Shown: one piece after another, positions 34,711 to 43,131 of the stretch
Layout of the letters: each line of letters opens with the position of its first letter
How positions within the stretch are numbered: position 1 is the first letter of the stretch
Origin: CAVVIO01 sp963748095
GTDB lineage: Bacteria; Bacteroidota; Bacteroidia; Bacteroidales; UBA10428
Assembly (NCBI GenBank): GCA_963748095.1
Contig: CAVVIO010000097.1
Span: 124,001-188,000, forward strand
Direction of reading: 5' to 3'
DNA length: 64,000 nt
Notes under the pieces: generated by a model
The model's database searches: none
Seen by the model: only the letters and a program-made list of their open reading frames with translations
What the model was told of the DNA's origin: nothing
Translations under genes and position numbers: made by a program

Positions 34711-34767
34711 CATGCTGCTTTTCAAGCGTATTTAATATTCGTAAATCAATAAAATATTTAAAGAATT

Positions 34768-35775
34768 ATGGGAAAAATTAAAGTAGGTATCAATGGTTTT
34801 GGACGTATAGGCAGACTTGTTTTTCGTGTAGCCATGAATAATGATAATGTGGAAATTGTAGGAATCAATGACATCATCGATGTGGAATATATGGCATATA
34901 TGCTGAGATACGATTCTGTTCATGGTCAGTTTAAAGGAACCATTGATATTAAAGATGGTAAACTTGTTGTTAACGGGCATGCAATTCGCGTTACAGCCAT
35001 TCTCGATCCTGCCGATTTAAAATGGGATGAAGTAGGTGCCGAATATGTTGTTGAATCTACAGGTTTGTTTCTGACAAAAGAAAAAGCTCAGGCACATATT
35101 AAAGCCGGAGCCAAAAGAGTGATCATGTCTGCTCCTTCAAAAGATGATACTCCAATGTTTGTAATGGGAGTTAACAACAAAAGTTACAAAGCGGATATGT
35201 CAATTGTATCGAATGCATCCTGTACTACGAACTGTCTGGCCCCGATAGCTAAAGTGCTGAACGATAAATTCGGAATTGCCGAAGGTTTGATGACTACAGT
35301 ACATGCTACTACAGCTACTCAAAAAACCGTTGACGGTCCTTCGAAAAAAGACTGGAGAGGTGGACGTGGTGCTGGTCAGAATATTATCCCTTCGTCAACA
35401 GGAGCTGCAAAAGCTGTTGGAAAAGTTATTCCCGAATTAAATGGAAAACTTACCGGAATGTCTTTCAGGGTGCCTACTGCCGATGTTTCAGTTGTTGACC
35501 TTACGTGCCGTTTGTCAAAACCCGCCTCTTACGAAGATATCAAGAAAGCTATGAAAGATGCTTCGGAAGGTGAACTGAAAGGTATACTTGGTTATACGGA
35601 AGATTCCGTTGTATCAACCGATTTTCTGGGCGATGCAAGAACTTCTATTTTCGATGCCGGTGCAGGAATATCGCTGAATGATAACTTTGTAAAAGTAGTA
35701 TCCTGGTACGACAATGAATGGGGTTATTCAACCAAAGTTCTTGAACTCCTGATTTATATGGATACAGTGAAATAA
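34768..35775 (+). CDS. gapA: Glyceraldehyde-3-phosphate dehydrogenase, type I
   Basis: 335 residues, complete. N-terminal Rossmann motif INGFGRIGRLVFR, active site SNASCTTNCLAP with the catalytic Cys at residue 152, and the inorganic phosphate site in the segment TGAAKAVGKVIPELNGKLTG; C-terminal WYDNEWGYS. It oxidises glyceraldehyde 3-phosphate to 1,3-bisphosphoglycerate in glycolysis. Asp in the GINDIIDVE segment after the second strand suggests NAD preference. Single-gene unit between a consensus promoter and a 20-bp palindromic terminator. Confidence 0.97.
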   Translation: MGKIKVGINGFGRIGRLVFRVAMNNDNVEIVGINDIIDVEYMAYMLRYDSVHGQFKGTIDIKDGKLVVNGHAIRVTAILDPADLKWDEVGAEYVVESTGLFLTKEKAQAHIKAGAKRVIMSAPSKDDTPMFVMGVNNKSYKADMSIVSNASCTTNCLAPIAKVLNDKFGIAEGLMTTVHATTATQKTVDGPSKKDWRGGRGAGQNIIPSSTGAAKAVGKVIPELNGKLTGMSFRVPTADVSVVDLTCRLSKPASYEDIKKAMKDASEGELKGILGYTEDSVVSTDFLGDARTSIFDAGAGISLNDNFVKVVSWYDNEWGYSTKVLELLIYMDTVK

Positions 35776-35791
35776 TTAATTTTATCAATTA

Positions 35792-35840
35792 AGACATAAA
35801 AAAAGCTGCAATGAATTAATTTGCAGCTTTTTTTATGTCT
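35792..35840. terminator. Bidirectional terminator between gapA and the SiaC-like gene
   Basis: A perfect 20-bp inverted repeat (35792-35811 and 35821-35840) around a 9-base loop, with A-rich and T-rich flanks so that it reads as a terminator from both sides of two convergent genes. Confidence 0.9.
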
Positions 35841-35856
35841 TCTATATTTTATAAAA

Positions 35857-36234
35857 TCAAATGTACTCCACCAGGTTGAATGGTATTTTAATAGTTGATT
35901 TGTAATGTTCACCCAGACTTAAGATAGCTTCATCATCTTCCTCATAATACCAGTTGATGATACAATCATGCCCCTGATCATATTTCTTCTTGATCAGCCT
36001 GAACATTCCAAGCAGGTATTTTGAAGATCCACTGTTTACATATTCCAGGTTAAGATCGACCTTAGTAAATTGAGCTGGTTTTTTATAATATTTATCAATC
36101 CAACTAATCAGATGCTCAAAAAAATCACCCGGGTTTTCAGGTATCGACCGACCCTCTAATTTAAGTTGGCCTGTATCAGGATCAAAATCAATACCGGGAG
36201 TATTTGCAGTTTTCTTTATAAAGAGTCTTTCCAT
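35857..36234 (-). CDS. SiaC family (DUF1987) regulatory phosphoprotein
   Basis: 125 residues of the DUF1987/SiaC type: an N-terminal strand with TANTPGIDFDPDTGQLKLEGRS, IPENPGDFFEHLISWIDKYY, then LNLEYVNSGSSKYLLGMFRLI and a C-terminal CIINWYYEEDDEAILSLGE. In Pseudomonas SiaC the segment equivalent to VNSGSS holds the phosphorylated residue and unphosphorylated SiaC activates the diguanylate cyclase SiaD; kinase SiaB and phosphatase SiaA control it. None of those partners is in this window. It shares a strand with the MacB-type permease upstream (26 bases) and is probably co-transcribed with it. Confidence 0.8.
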   Translation of the reverse strand: MERLFIKKTANTPGIDFDPDTGQLKLEGRSIPENPGDFFEHLISWIDKYYKKPAQFTKVDLNLEYVNSGSSKYLLGMFRLIKKKYDQGHDCIINWYYEEDDEAILSLGEHYKSTIKIPFNLVEYI

Positions 36235-36260
36235 AAAAGATATATTACTTTTAATATATT

Positions 36261-37505
36261 TTATTCATACCTCAAAGCAACAATGGGATCTAGTCGTGAT
36301 GCCCTTGTAGCTGGATAAATACCTGATATTAATCCCACGAAAAAACACAATGCCAACCCTGCAAATATCCATTCCCATGGGACCATAAATGGTGATTTTA
36401 AAATTAAAGATACAATATTTCCTACTAAAATTCCTAATATTATTCCCAAAATGCCACCATAGATACAAATGAGAACGGCTTCATATAAAAATTGTTGCTT
36501 GATAAGTTTACTTTTAGCGCCAATAGCTTTTCGAACACCTATTTCCCGTGTACGTTCCGTTACAGATACAAGCAGAATGTTCATTAATCCGATGGCAGCA
36601 CCGAAAAGTGTTACAAAACCAATAATAGTTGCTGCAATTGTCACATACTTCATATTTTCAATCAGTATTTTGGCCAGATTATCGCTTTTGGTGATATTGA
36701 AATCCGACTCATCTTTCACATTTAATCCCCTAACGATCCGAAACAGGCTTTCGGCCTGACTAGCTGCCATATCGTACATCTCACTGCTATTTGGAGTGAT
36801 ACTGATGGAATAACCCTGCTCTGGCCTCGAAAAGTATTGACGGACTACTGTATAAGGCAAAATACAAATATTATCATTTTCCATCATATTGGCACCTTTT
36901 TTCTTCAATACACCAATAACTTTAAATTTACTCCCCCCTATTGTAATTACCTTGCCAACAGGAGATTCGGATTTATCAAATAATTTATTGGCTATATCTT
37001 TTCCTATAATCACAAAAGTTCTGTTTTGCTCAATCTCCTGAGGTATAAAATTTCTTCCTTTATCGATCTCATAACCTGCCGTGAAAAGATAATTCTCGTC
37101 CGATCCTACAACAGATACATTCGGATTGGTTTTCTTCGATTTGTATTTAATAGTAGCAATGCTGGTAGCATTGGTACTAATGGATGTAACAGCAGGAAAT
37201 TTATACCTGTCTTTAAACTCTTTTGCCTGCCTGAATGAAATGTACCTGTGATTTTTCTTTCTGTATTGTTTTCCCCCCACATGAATATTCATACTACGGC
37301 TTTCAATGGTAAATGTGTTGGCTCCCATTGTTGCGAACTGGCTGCTTATCGATCCTTTTATCGAGTCGATAGCCGTGAGTATCCCTACCAATGCCATTAT
37401 ACCGAATGCTATAATTAAAATAGTAAGAATTGCCCGTAGCAAGTTGGCACGAATAGAATCATGTGAGACTTTAAAATTTTCATATTGAAGGGCTAACCTA
37501 TTCAT
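36261..37505 (-). CDS. ABC transporter permease, MacB/FtsX type
   Basis: 414 residues. One N-terminal membrane helix (AILTILIIAFGIMALVGILTAI, about 26-47), a large periplasmic MacB_PCD domain, then three helices in the C-terminal FtsX domain (VTIAATIIGFVTLFGAAIGLMNILL, ICIYGGILGIILGILVGNIVSLIL, WIFAGLALCFFVGLISGIYP), with the coupling-helix motif VSVTERTREIGVRKAIGA. Type VII ABC proteins are mechanotransmitters that pump lipoproteins, drugs or signals. The matching ATPase is not adjacent, so the partner is unknown. Confidence 0.88.
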   Translation of the reverse strand: MNRLALQYENFKVSHDSIRANLLRAILTILIIAFGIMALVGILTAIDSIKGSISSQFATMGANTFTIESRSMNIHVGGKQYRKKNHRYISFRQAKEFKDRYKFPAVTSISTNATSIATIKYKSKKTNPNVSVVGSDENYLFTAGYEIDKGRNFIPQEIEQNRTFVIIGKDIANKLFDKSESPVGKVITIGGSKFKVIGVLKKKGANMMENDNICILPYTVVRQYFSRPEQGYSISITPNSSEMYDMAASQAESLFRIVRGLNVKDESDFNITKSDNLAKILIENMKYVTIAATIIGFVTLFGAAIGLMNILLVSVTERTREIGVRKAIGAKSKLIKQQFLYEAVLICIYGGILGIILGILVGNIVSLILKSPFMVPWEWIFAGLALCFFVGLISGIYPATRASRLDPIVALRYE

Positions 37506-37668
37506 TTGTCACTCTGATATTTTTTTATTTTTTTAAAATTAAACAAATAATTCAATCTACCTGTTACCATAATATAAATTTTGTCGGATTTAGTTATAAA
37601 AAACTCTTTTAAAAATAGCATTGTTTTCACTAAATTGTGCCCCATTTTAAAATTAAAATTTACAAATT

Positions 37669-39936
37669 ATGGCTTTCGATATAGAAATGATAAACCGCGT
37701 GTACAAAATATACAGTGACAAAATAGGCGCTACACGAAAACTATTGAATAAACAGTTATCATTAACGGAAAAGATACTTTATGCCCATCTTTTTGATGAA
37801 TTACCGGATAAAGGACATGTAAGAGGTAAAGATTATGTAAACTTTCACCCCGACCGGGTAGCCATGCAGGATGCAACTGCCCAGATGGCTTTATTACAAT
37901 TTATGCAAGCTGGTAAAGATAAAGTAGCCGTTCCCTCCACCGTACATTGCGACCATTTAATACAAGCCAAAACCGGTGCAGTACAGGATCTGAAGACCGC
38001 CACAACCACCAATAAAGAAGTTTATGATTTTCTTGCTTCTGTTTCAAACAAATATGGTATTGGTTTCTGGAAACCAGGGGCCGGTATTATTCACCAGGTG
38101 ATTCTTGAAAATTATGCATTCCCCGGCGGTATGATGATAGGTACCGATTCACATACTGTGAACGCCGGAGGACTTGGGATGATAGCCATAGGTGTTGGCG
38201 GCGCTGATGCCGTAGATGTGATGGCTGGTATGCCCTGGGAACTTAAATTCCCAAAACTGATAGGTGTAAAGCTCACGGGAAAACTTAGTGGCTGGGCATC
38301 TGCAAAAGATGTTATTCTTAAAGTTGCCGGGATACTGACAGTGAAAGGCGGAACAGGTTGTATCCTCGAGTATTTCGGAGAAGGCGCCAAAAATATTTCC
38401 TGCACGGGGAAAGGAACCATTTGCAATATGGGAGCAGAAATCGGGGCCACTACTTCTGTTTTCGGTTATGACGAAAAAATGGCACAATACCTGCGCGGTA
38501 CCGGCCGGACAGAAATTGCAGAATTAGCCGATGCCATGCAAGATGACCTGACGGGAGATAAAGAAGTGTATGCTTCCCCCGAAAAATATTTCGACCAGGT
38601 AATCGAGATTAACCTGTCTGAACTCGAACCACATATCAACGGACCTTTTACTCCCGACCTGGCCACGCCTGTTTCTGAATTTGCAAAAAAGGTGAAAGAA
38701 AACGGATGGCCCGAAAAACTCGAAGTCGGATTGATAGGTTCCTGTACCAATTCTTCGTATGAAGACCTTACCCGTGCAGCTTCTGTAGCACAACAGGCAA
38801 AAGACAAAAATTTAAAAGTGAAATCGGAATTTACGGTCACCCCGGGTTCCGAACAGGTACGATATACTGCCGAACGCGACGGATTGCTTGATGTATTTAC
38901 CGGTATCGGCGGAGTAGTACTTGCCAATGCCTGTGGTCCCTGCATCGGTCAATGGGCCAGACATGGAGCGGAAAAACAGGAAAAAAATTCAATCATGACT
39001 TCCTTTAACCGGAATTTTGCAAAGCGGAACGATGGTAATCCAAATACTCATGGTTTTGTGGCATCTCCGGAACTGACTACGGCTTTTGCCATTGCCGGAA
39101 CCCTGAATTTTAATCCCCAGACAGATTACCTTGAAAATGAGAAAGGGGAAAAAGTAAAACTGGAAGAGCCTAAAGGTATTGAAATGCCTCCACAGGGTTT
39201 TGCCGTGGAAGACAGCGGATACCAGGAACCCTCAAAAGACGGAAGCGGGATAGAAGTTGTTGTCAAACCGGAATCTCACAGGCTTCAGCTCCTGACCCCT
39301 TTTAATTCATGGGATGGTGAAGATATGAAAGGCCTCCGTTTGCTGATTAAGGCCAAAGGGAAATGTACCACCGATCATATATCTATGGCAGGACCATGGC
39401 TCAAATACAGGGGGCATCTGGATAATATTTCCAATAATATGCTGATAGGCGCTGTTAATTATTTCAATAATAAAACCAATGAAGTAAAAAATGCCCTTAC
39501 CGGAAAATATGGTGAAGTGCCTGCCACAGCAAGATCTTACAAGGAAAAAAACATCGGAACTGTTGTAGTGGGAGATGAAAATTACGGCGAAGGATCGTCG
39601 AGGGAACATGCGGCCATGGAACCCAGACATCTGGGAGTGAAAGCCGTTTTGGTCAGATCTTTTGCAAGAATACACGAATCCAACTTAAAAAAACAGGGCA
39701 TGCTGGCGCTCACTTTTGCCGATAAATCGGATTATGAAAAAATTCTGGAAGGTGATGTCATTGATATTACCGGATTAAAAACTTTTGCTCCTGATAAACC
39801 ACTTACAGTTGTCCTGCACCATGCCGATGGCACTGCAGAAGAAATTGCTGTAAACCATACTTACAATGCAAACCAGATAGAATGGTTTAAAGCAGGTTCA
39901 GCGCTTAACCTGATCAGGCAACAAATAGGTAAGTAA
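37669..39936 (+). CDS. acnA: Aconitate hydratase
   Basis: 755 residues, mitochondrial-type aconitase length. Iron-sulfur ligands are Cys359 in LIGSCTNSSYEDL and Cys422/Cys425 in NACGPCIGQW. Substrate motifs include GTDSHTVNAGGLGMIAIGVGGADA and, in the swivel domain, VVVGDENYGEGSSREHAAMEPR. It converts citrate to isocitrate in the TCA cycle. Its start is ATG 37669. miaA follows 45 bases later and may share the message. No consensus promoter box seen upstream. Confidence 0.95.
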   Translation: MAFDIEMINRVYKIYSDKIGATRKLLNKQLSLTEKILYAHLFDELPDKGHVRGKDYVNFHPDRVAMQDATAQMALLQFMQAGKDKVAVPSTVHCDHLIQAKTGAVQDLKTATTTNKEVYDFLASVSNKYGIGFWKPGAGIIHQVILENYAFPGGMMIGTDSHTVNAGGLGMIAIGVGGADAVDVMAGMPWELKFPKLIGVKLTGKLSGWASAKDVILKVAGILTVKGGTGCILEYFGEGAKNISCTGKGTICNMGAEIGATTSVFGYDEKMAQYLRGTGRTEIAELADAMQDDLTGDKEVYASPEKYFDQVIEINLSELEPHINGPFTPDLATPVSEFAKKVKENGWPEKLEVGLIGSCTNSSYEDLTRAASVAQQAKDKNLKVKSEFTVTPGSEQVRYTAERDGLLDVFTGIGGVVLANACGPCIGQWARHGAEKQEKNSIMTSFNRNFAKRNDGNPNTHGFVASPELTTAFAIAGTLNFNPQTDYLENEKGEKVKLEEPKGIEMPPQGFAVEDSGYQEPSKDGSGIEVVVKPESHRLQLLTPFNSWDGEDMKGLRLLIKAKGKCTTDHISMAGPWLKYRGHLDNISNNMLIGAVNYFNNKTNEVKNALTGKYGEVPATARSYKEKNIGTVVVGDENYGEGSSREHAAMEPRHLGVKAVLVRSFARIHESNLKKQGMLALTFADKSDYEKILEGDVIDITGLKTFAPDKPLTVVLHHADGTAEEIAVNHTYNANQIEWFKAGSALNLIRQQIGK

Positions 39937-39981
39937 AAAATGCTAACTTACCAAACCGGAAGAATGAGATAAATACAAAAA

Positions 39982-40914
39982 ATGCCAAAACGGAATATCT
40001 CTTGTCCGCCTGTGAGTAAAAAAACTTTAATTATTGTTCTCGGCCCTACCGGTGTTGGAAAAACCGCTGTAGGGATTGAACTGGCAAAATATTTCGATAC
40101 GGAAATTATTTCTTCCGATTCCCGTCAGTTATTCAAAGAACTGAAGACAGGAACTGCGGTTCCTTCCGATGAAGAACTGGCAGCGGTTAAGCACCATCTG
40201 ATCCACACAATTTCCATACACGATTATTACAATGTCAGCCGGTTTGAATCGGATGCAACCGAAATCCTCGAAAATCTTTTTCAAACAAAAGACAAGGTAA
40301 TTATGGCAGGCGGCTCAGGTTTATATATCGATGCCGTGTGTTATGGGATCGACGAACTGCCATCTGCAGATCATTCATTACGAGAACAATTGAAAAACCA
40401 GTTGCAGGAAGAGGGGATCGAAAAAATGCGGTTGCAACTGAAAGAAGCCGACCCCGAATATTACGGTCGTGCAGACCTGAATAATCCCAAACGCATTTTG
40501 AAAGCGCTTGAGATTTCAATAATAACTGGTAAACCTTATTCATCCTTACTCACGAACAAACCAAAACAAAGAGACTTTGCCTTTTTGAAAATCGGCCTGA
40601 ATATGGACCGCCGGAAATTGTATGAAAATATCGATAAAAGAGTAGATTGGATGATTGCAAACGGGCTGGTTGAAGAGGCACGGAAATTCTACCCTTACCG
40701 CCACTTAAATGCCCTCAACACGGTAGGATATAAAGAAATTTATCAATTTCTCGACCAAAAGACCGATCTCGGGGAAGCTGTCAGGCTTATTAAACGTAAT
40801 ACGAGGCATTACGCCCGAAGACAACTTACATGGTTCAGAAGGTATAACGATATCGAATGGTTCGATCCGGGGGATACGGAAGAAATGATCCGGTTTATCG
40901 AACATTCTGTATAA
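39982..40914 (+). CDS. miaA: tRNA dimethylallyltransferase
   Basis: 310 residues. P-loop VLGPTGVGKTAVGIELAK near residue 20, SSDSRQLFKELKTGTA substrate motif, GGSGLYIDAVCYGIDELP, and the C-terminal LIKRNTRHYARRQLTWFRR. MiaA adds dimethylallyl to A37 of tRNAs that read codons starting with U. It follows aconitase closely. A few-residue basic extension precedes the P-loop, so the ATG at 39982 is plausible. Confidence 0.95.
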   Translation: MPKRNISCPPVSKKTLIIVLGPTGVGKTAVGIELAKYFDTEIISSDSRQLFKELKTGTAVPSDEELAAVKHHLIHTISIHDYYNVSRFESDATEILENLFQTKDKVIMAGGSGLYIDAVCYGIDELPSADHSLREQLKNQLQEEGIEKMRLQLKEADPEYYGRADLNNPKRILKALEISIITGKPYSSLLTNKPKQRDFAFLKIGLNMDRRKLYENIDKRVDWMIANGLVEEARKFYPYRHLNALNTVGYKEIYQFLDQKTDLGEAVRLIKRNTRHYARRQLTWFRRYNDIEWFDPGDTEEMIRFIEHSV

Positions 40915-41028
40915 TATTGCAACTCAATAATTTTTCGGCTCCTGAAAAGTTGTATGAAAATTGGTTATATTTAACATTGCTTTTACAACATTAAATCTAT
41001 TAAGGAAAGAATTATTGAATCACCGATA

Positions 41029-42591
41029 ATGTCAGTAAAATTTTTCAAATATTACTTCCTGCTTCTTATTGTCTTCTCCGGATATACGCCACTATTTTCT
41101 CAAAATTTTGAAGTTGCCAAAAGTGATTTCCAATATAATTACGGAAGCACCTCCCTGCAAAAAATAATCGGGTATGATTCCACCAATTACTTTGTTCTGA
41201 AATTCGAAGCTAACCGTTACTACATTGAAAAACTCGATAAAAATCTCAATTTCGTAAAAAAGGAACCGATTAAATTAAACGAAGGCCTTAAACAGTATTA
41301 TTTTGAAGATATTGTACATTTTCACGGTGAATTATACATATTTCTTACCAAGTACCGGTTAAAAGACATTACATTATATTATCAGAAGATAGATAAGTCT
41401 TCACTCTTACCTTCAACTGATTACATAGAAATTACCACCATTAAAAATGTCAAGGGTAACTGGGCCGATATTCATTTTGCCCTTTCAAGAAAAGAAACGA
41501 AACTGCTGATTGTATCCAGGATTAAATTAAACTGGTCGAAAGTACAATTTAATGAATATTACGTTTTTAGCGACAATATGGATCTTTTGTGGAAACAAAA
41601 AGATTTGTTTGACTTTACAGGACAGGGGCCGCGTAATAATCAATACCTGGTTGATGATTATGGAAATGTTTCTATTGCAAGTTTAGTGAAACGGGAAAAT
41701 ATATTTTCAATCGGTAAACTGGTTAAAAATGCATATACTCTTTACCGGTTTACCGATAATGGCGCTAATTTCAGAAAATACCCCATTACCCTGCCTGACA
41801 AATATATCAGGGGACTGAAAATCGTTGCCGCTGATGATGGCGGACTTATCTGTGCCGGTCTTTACTCCGAAATGTTCCGGTTTGGTGTTAAAGGCACCTT
41901 CTTCTTCAGGATTGATGCCAATAACGGAAATATTTATAATAACCGCTCTGTAGAATTTACCAGCGACTTATTATTGAAACTGACAACGAACAACGAACCG
42001 ATAACAGGAAACAATGAATTACTGGATTATAGCCTGAATGATCTTGTAGTTCGGGAAGACGGAAAAGTAATTCTCATAGCTGAACAATTTTTTAATCAGA
42101 CATTTGATACATATAATAATATTATTGTAACCTGCTTTAATGAAGACGGTCAGGTATACTGGAACCAGGTAATACAAAAACAACAAGGTTTTAACGTGAA
42201 CGGGATCAACACGAGTGTAACAGAACCTGTCGACTATCGCGAATATATCCGGGAAACCGGGAACCTTTTCCTAAATAATCCCAACTATTGTTCTTATGCC
42301 CTTATGGCGCCCATCAATAAGAATTACATTGTTATTTTCTATAACGATAACATAAAGAACATTGATAATACCGGAAAAACGAAAGGCCTCAGCCGTATGA
42401 AAAAATCATATATTGCCGCGGTAATAATAGATGCGTACGGAAATCTAAAAAAGGAAGAGATGATACCCTGGAAACGGAAAGCGCTGTATCCCCTGCCAAT
42501 AAGATATTACGATACGAAATACAACACCACTATTATTCCCGCTTTTCGAGGCAGAAAATATAATTATTATAAAATTATAGCTGATTTTTAA
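41029..42591 (+). CDS. Secreted protein of unknown function
   Basis: 520 residues with a signal peptide (MSVKFFKYYFLLLIVFSGY to about residue 25, LFSQ). The mature part is rich in Asn, Tyr and Lys and in short beta-strands of regular spacing (YYIEKLDKNLNFVKKEPI, ELYIFLTKYRLKDITLYYQKI, GLICAGLYSEMFRFG, DLVVREDGKVILIAEQFF, ACFNEDGQVYWNQVIQKQ-like), which suggests a beta-propeller of some seven blades. No T9SS tail and no membrane segment. Family not recognised. The NUDIX gene follows after 18 bases. Confidence 0.65.
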   Translation: MSVKFFKYYFLLLIVFSGYTPLFSQNFEVAKSDFQYNYGSTSLQKIIGYDSTNYFVLKFEANRYYIEKLDKNLNFVKKEPIKLNEGLKQYYFEDIVHFHGELYIFLTKYRLKDITLYYQKIDKSSLLPSTDYIEITTIKNVKGNWADIHFALSRKETKLLIVSRIKLNWSKVQFNEYYVFSDNMDLLWKQKDLFDFTGQGPRNNQYLVDDYGNVSIASLVKRENIFSIGKLVKNAYTLYRFTDNGANFRKYPITLPDKYIRGLKIVAADDGGLICAGLYSEMFRFGVKGTFFFRIDANNGNIYNNRSVEFTSDLLLKLTTNNEPITGNNELLDYSLNDLVVREDGKVILIAEQFFNQTFDTYNNIIVTCFNEDGQVYWNQVIQKQQGFNVNGINTSVTEPVDYREYIRETGNLFLNNPNYCSYALMAPINKNYIVIFYNDNIKNIDNTGKTKGLSRMKKSYIAAVIIDAYGNLKKEEMIPWKRKALYPLPIRYYDTKYNTTIIPAFRGRKYNYYKIIADF

Positions 42592-42609
42592 TGATCTCAA
42601 CCTTATTTC

Positions 42610-43071
42610 ATGAAGAAAAACAATATCCGGCAGTTTAATATCAGGGTTTACGGATTGATTATTAACGATAAAAAAGAAGTCCTTCTCTCTGATGAATTTC
42701 AGATTGACATGAAGATGACAAAATTCCCGGGTGGGGGCCTTGATTTCGGTGAAGGCCCTGCAGACTGTATCCGGCGTGAATGCCTGGAAGAACTCGGGCA
42801 GGAAGTGGAAATCATCGATCACTTTTATACCACTCATTTTTTCCAGCAGGCTTTATTTTATCCCGATCAGCAGTTGATCAGCATTTACTACAGAATACGG
42901 ATCAAAGATGCTATCAAATTCAAAATCTCTGAAAAAGCATTTGATTTTGCGGAAATGAAAAACGGAAACCAGTCATTCCGGTGGCTTTCTATCGATAAAT
43001 TATCTGCCGATGAACTTACGTTTCCTGTCGACAGGCATGTGGCCAATCTTTTAAAAGAAAAATTTTCTTAA
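42610..43071 (+). CDS. NUDIX hydrolase
   Basis: 153 residues with a clear Nudix box beginning GGGLDFGEGPADCIRRE and continuing CLEELGQEVEI (pattern Gx5Ex7REUxEExGU), flanked by the usual beta-strands (RVYGLIINDKKEVLLSDEF before, QLISIYYRIRI after). It hydrolyses a nucleoside diphosphate linked to another group; the substrate cannot be deduced. It lies 60 bases before the heptose gene cluster and may be part of its message, which would fit a nucleotide-sugar house-cleaning role, but that is inference. Confidence 0.85.
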   Translation: MKKNNIRQFNIRVYGLIINDKKEVLLSDEFQIDMKMTKFPGGGLDFGEGPADCIRRECLEELGQEVEIIDHFYTTHFFQQALFYPDQQLISIYYRIRIKDAIKFKISEKAFDFAEMKNGNQSFRWLSIDKLSADELTFPVDRHVANLLKEKFS

Positions 43072-43131
43072 CGGATATTTTTACTTTTCTTTGCTTTTCA
43101 AATACCAAAACTCAAGGATTCGGAACAACGC

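Noticed and set aside
37669..39936. Long antisense open frames inside aconitase and other genes
   Set aside because: They are shadows of well-supported genes on the other strand, with no family resemblance.
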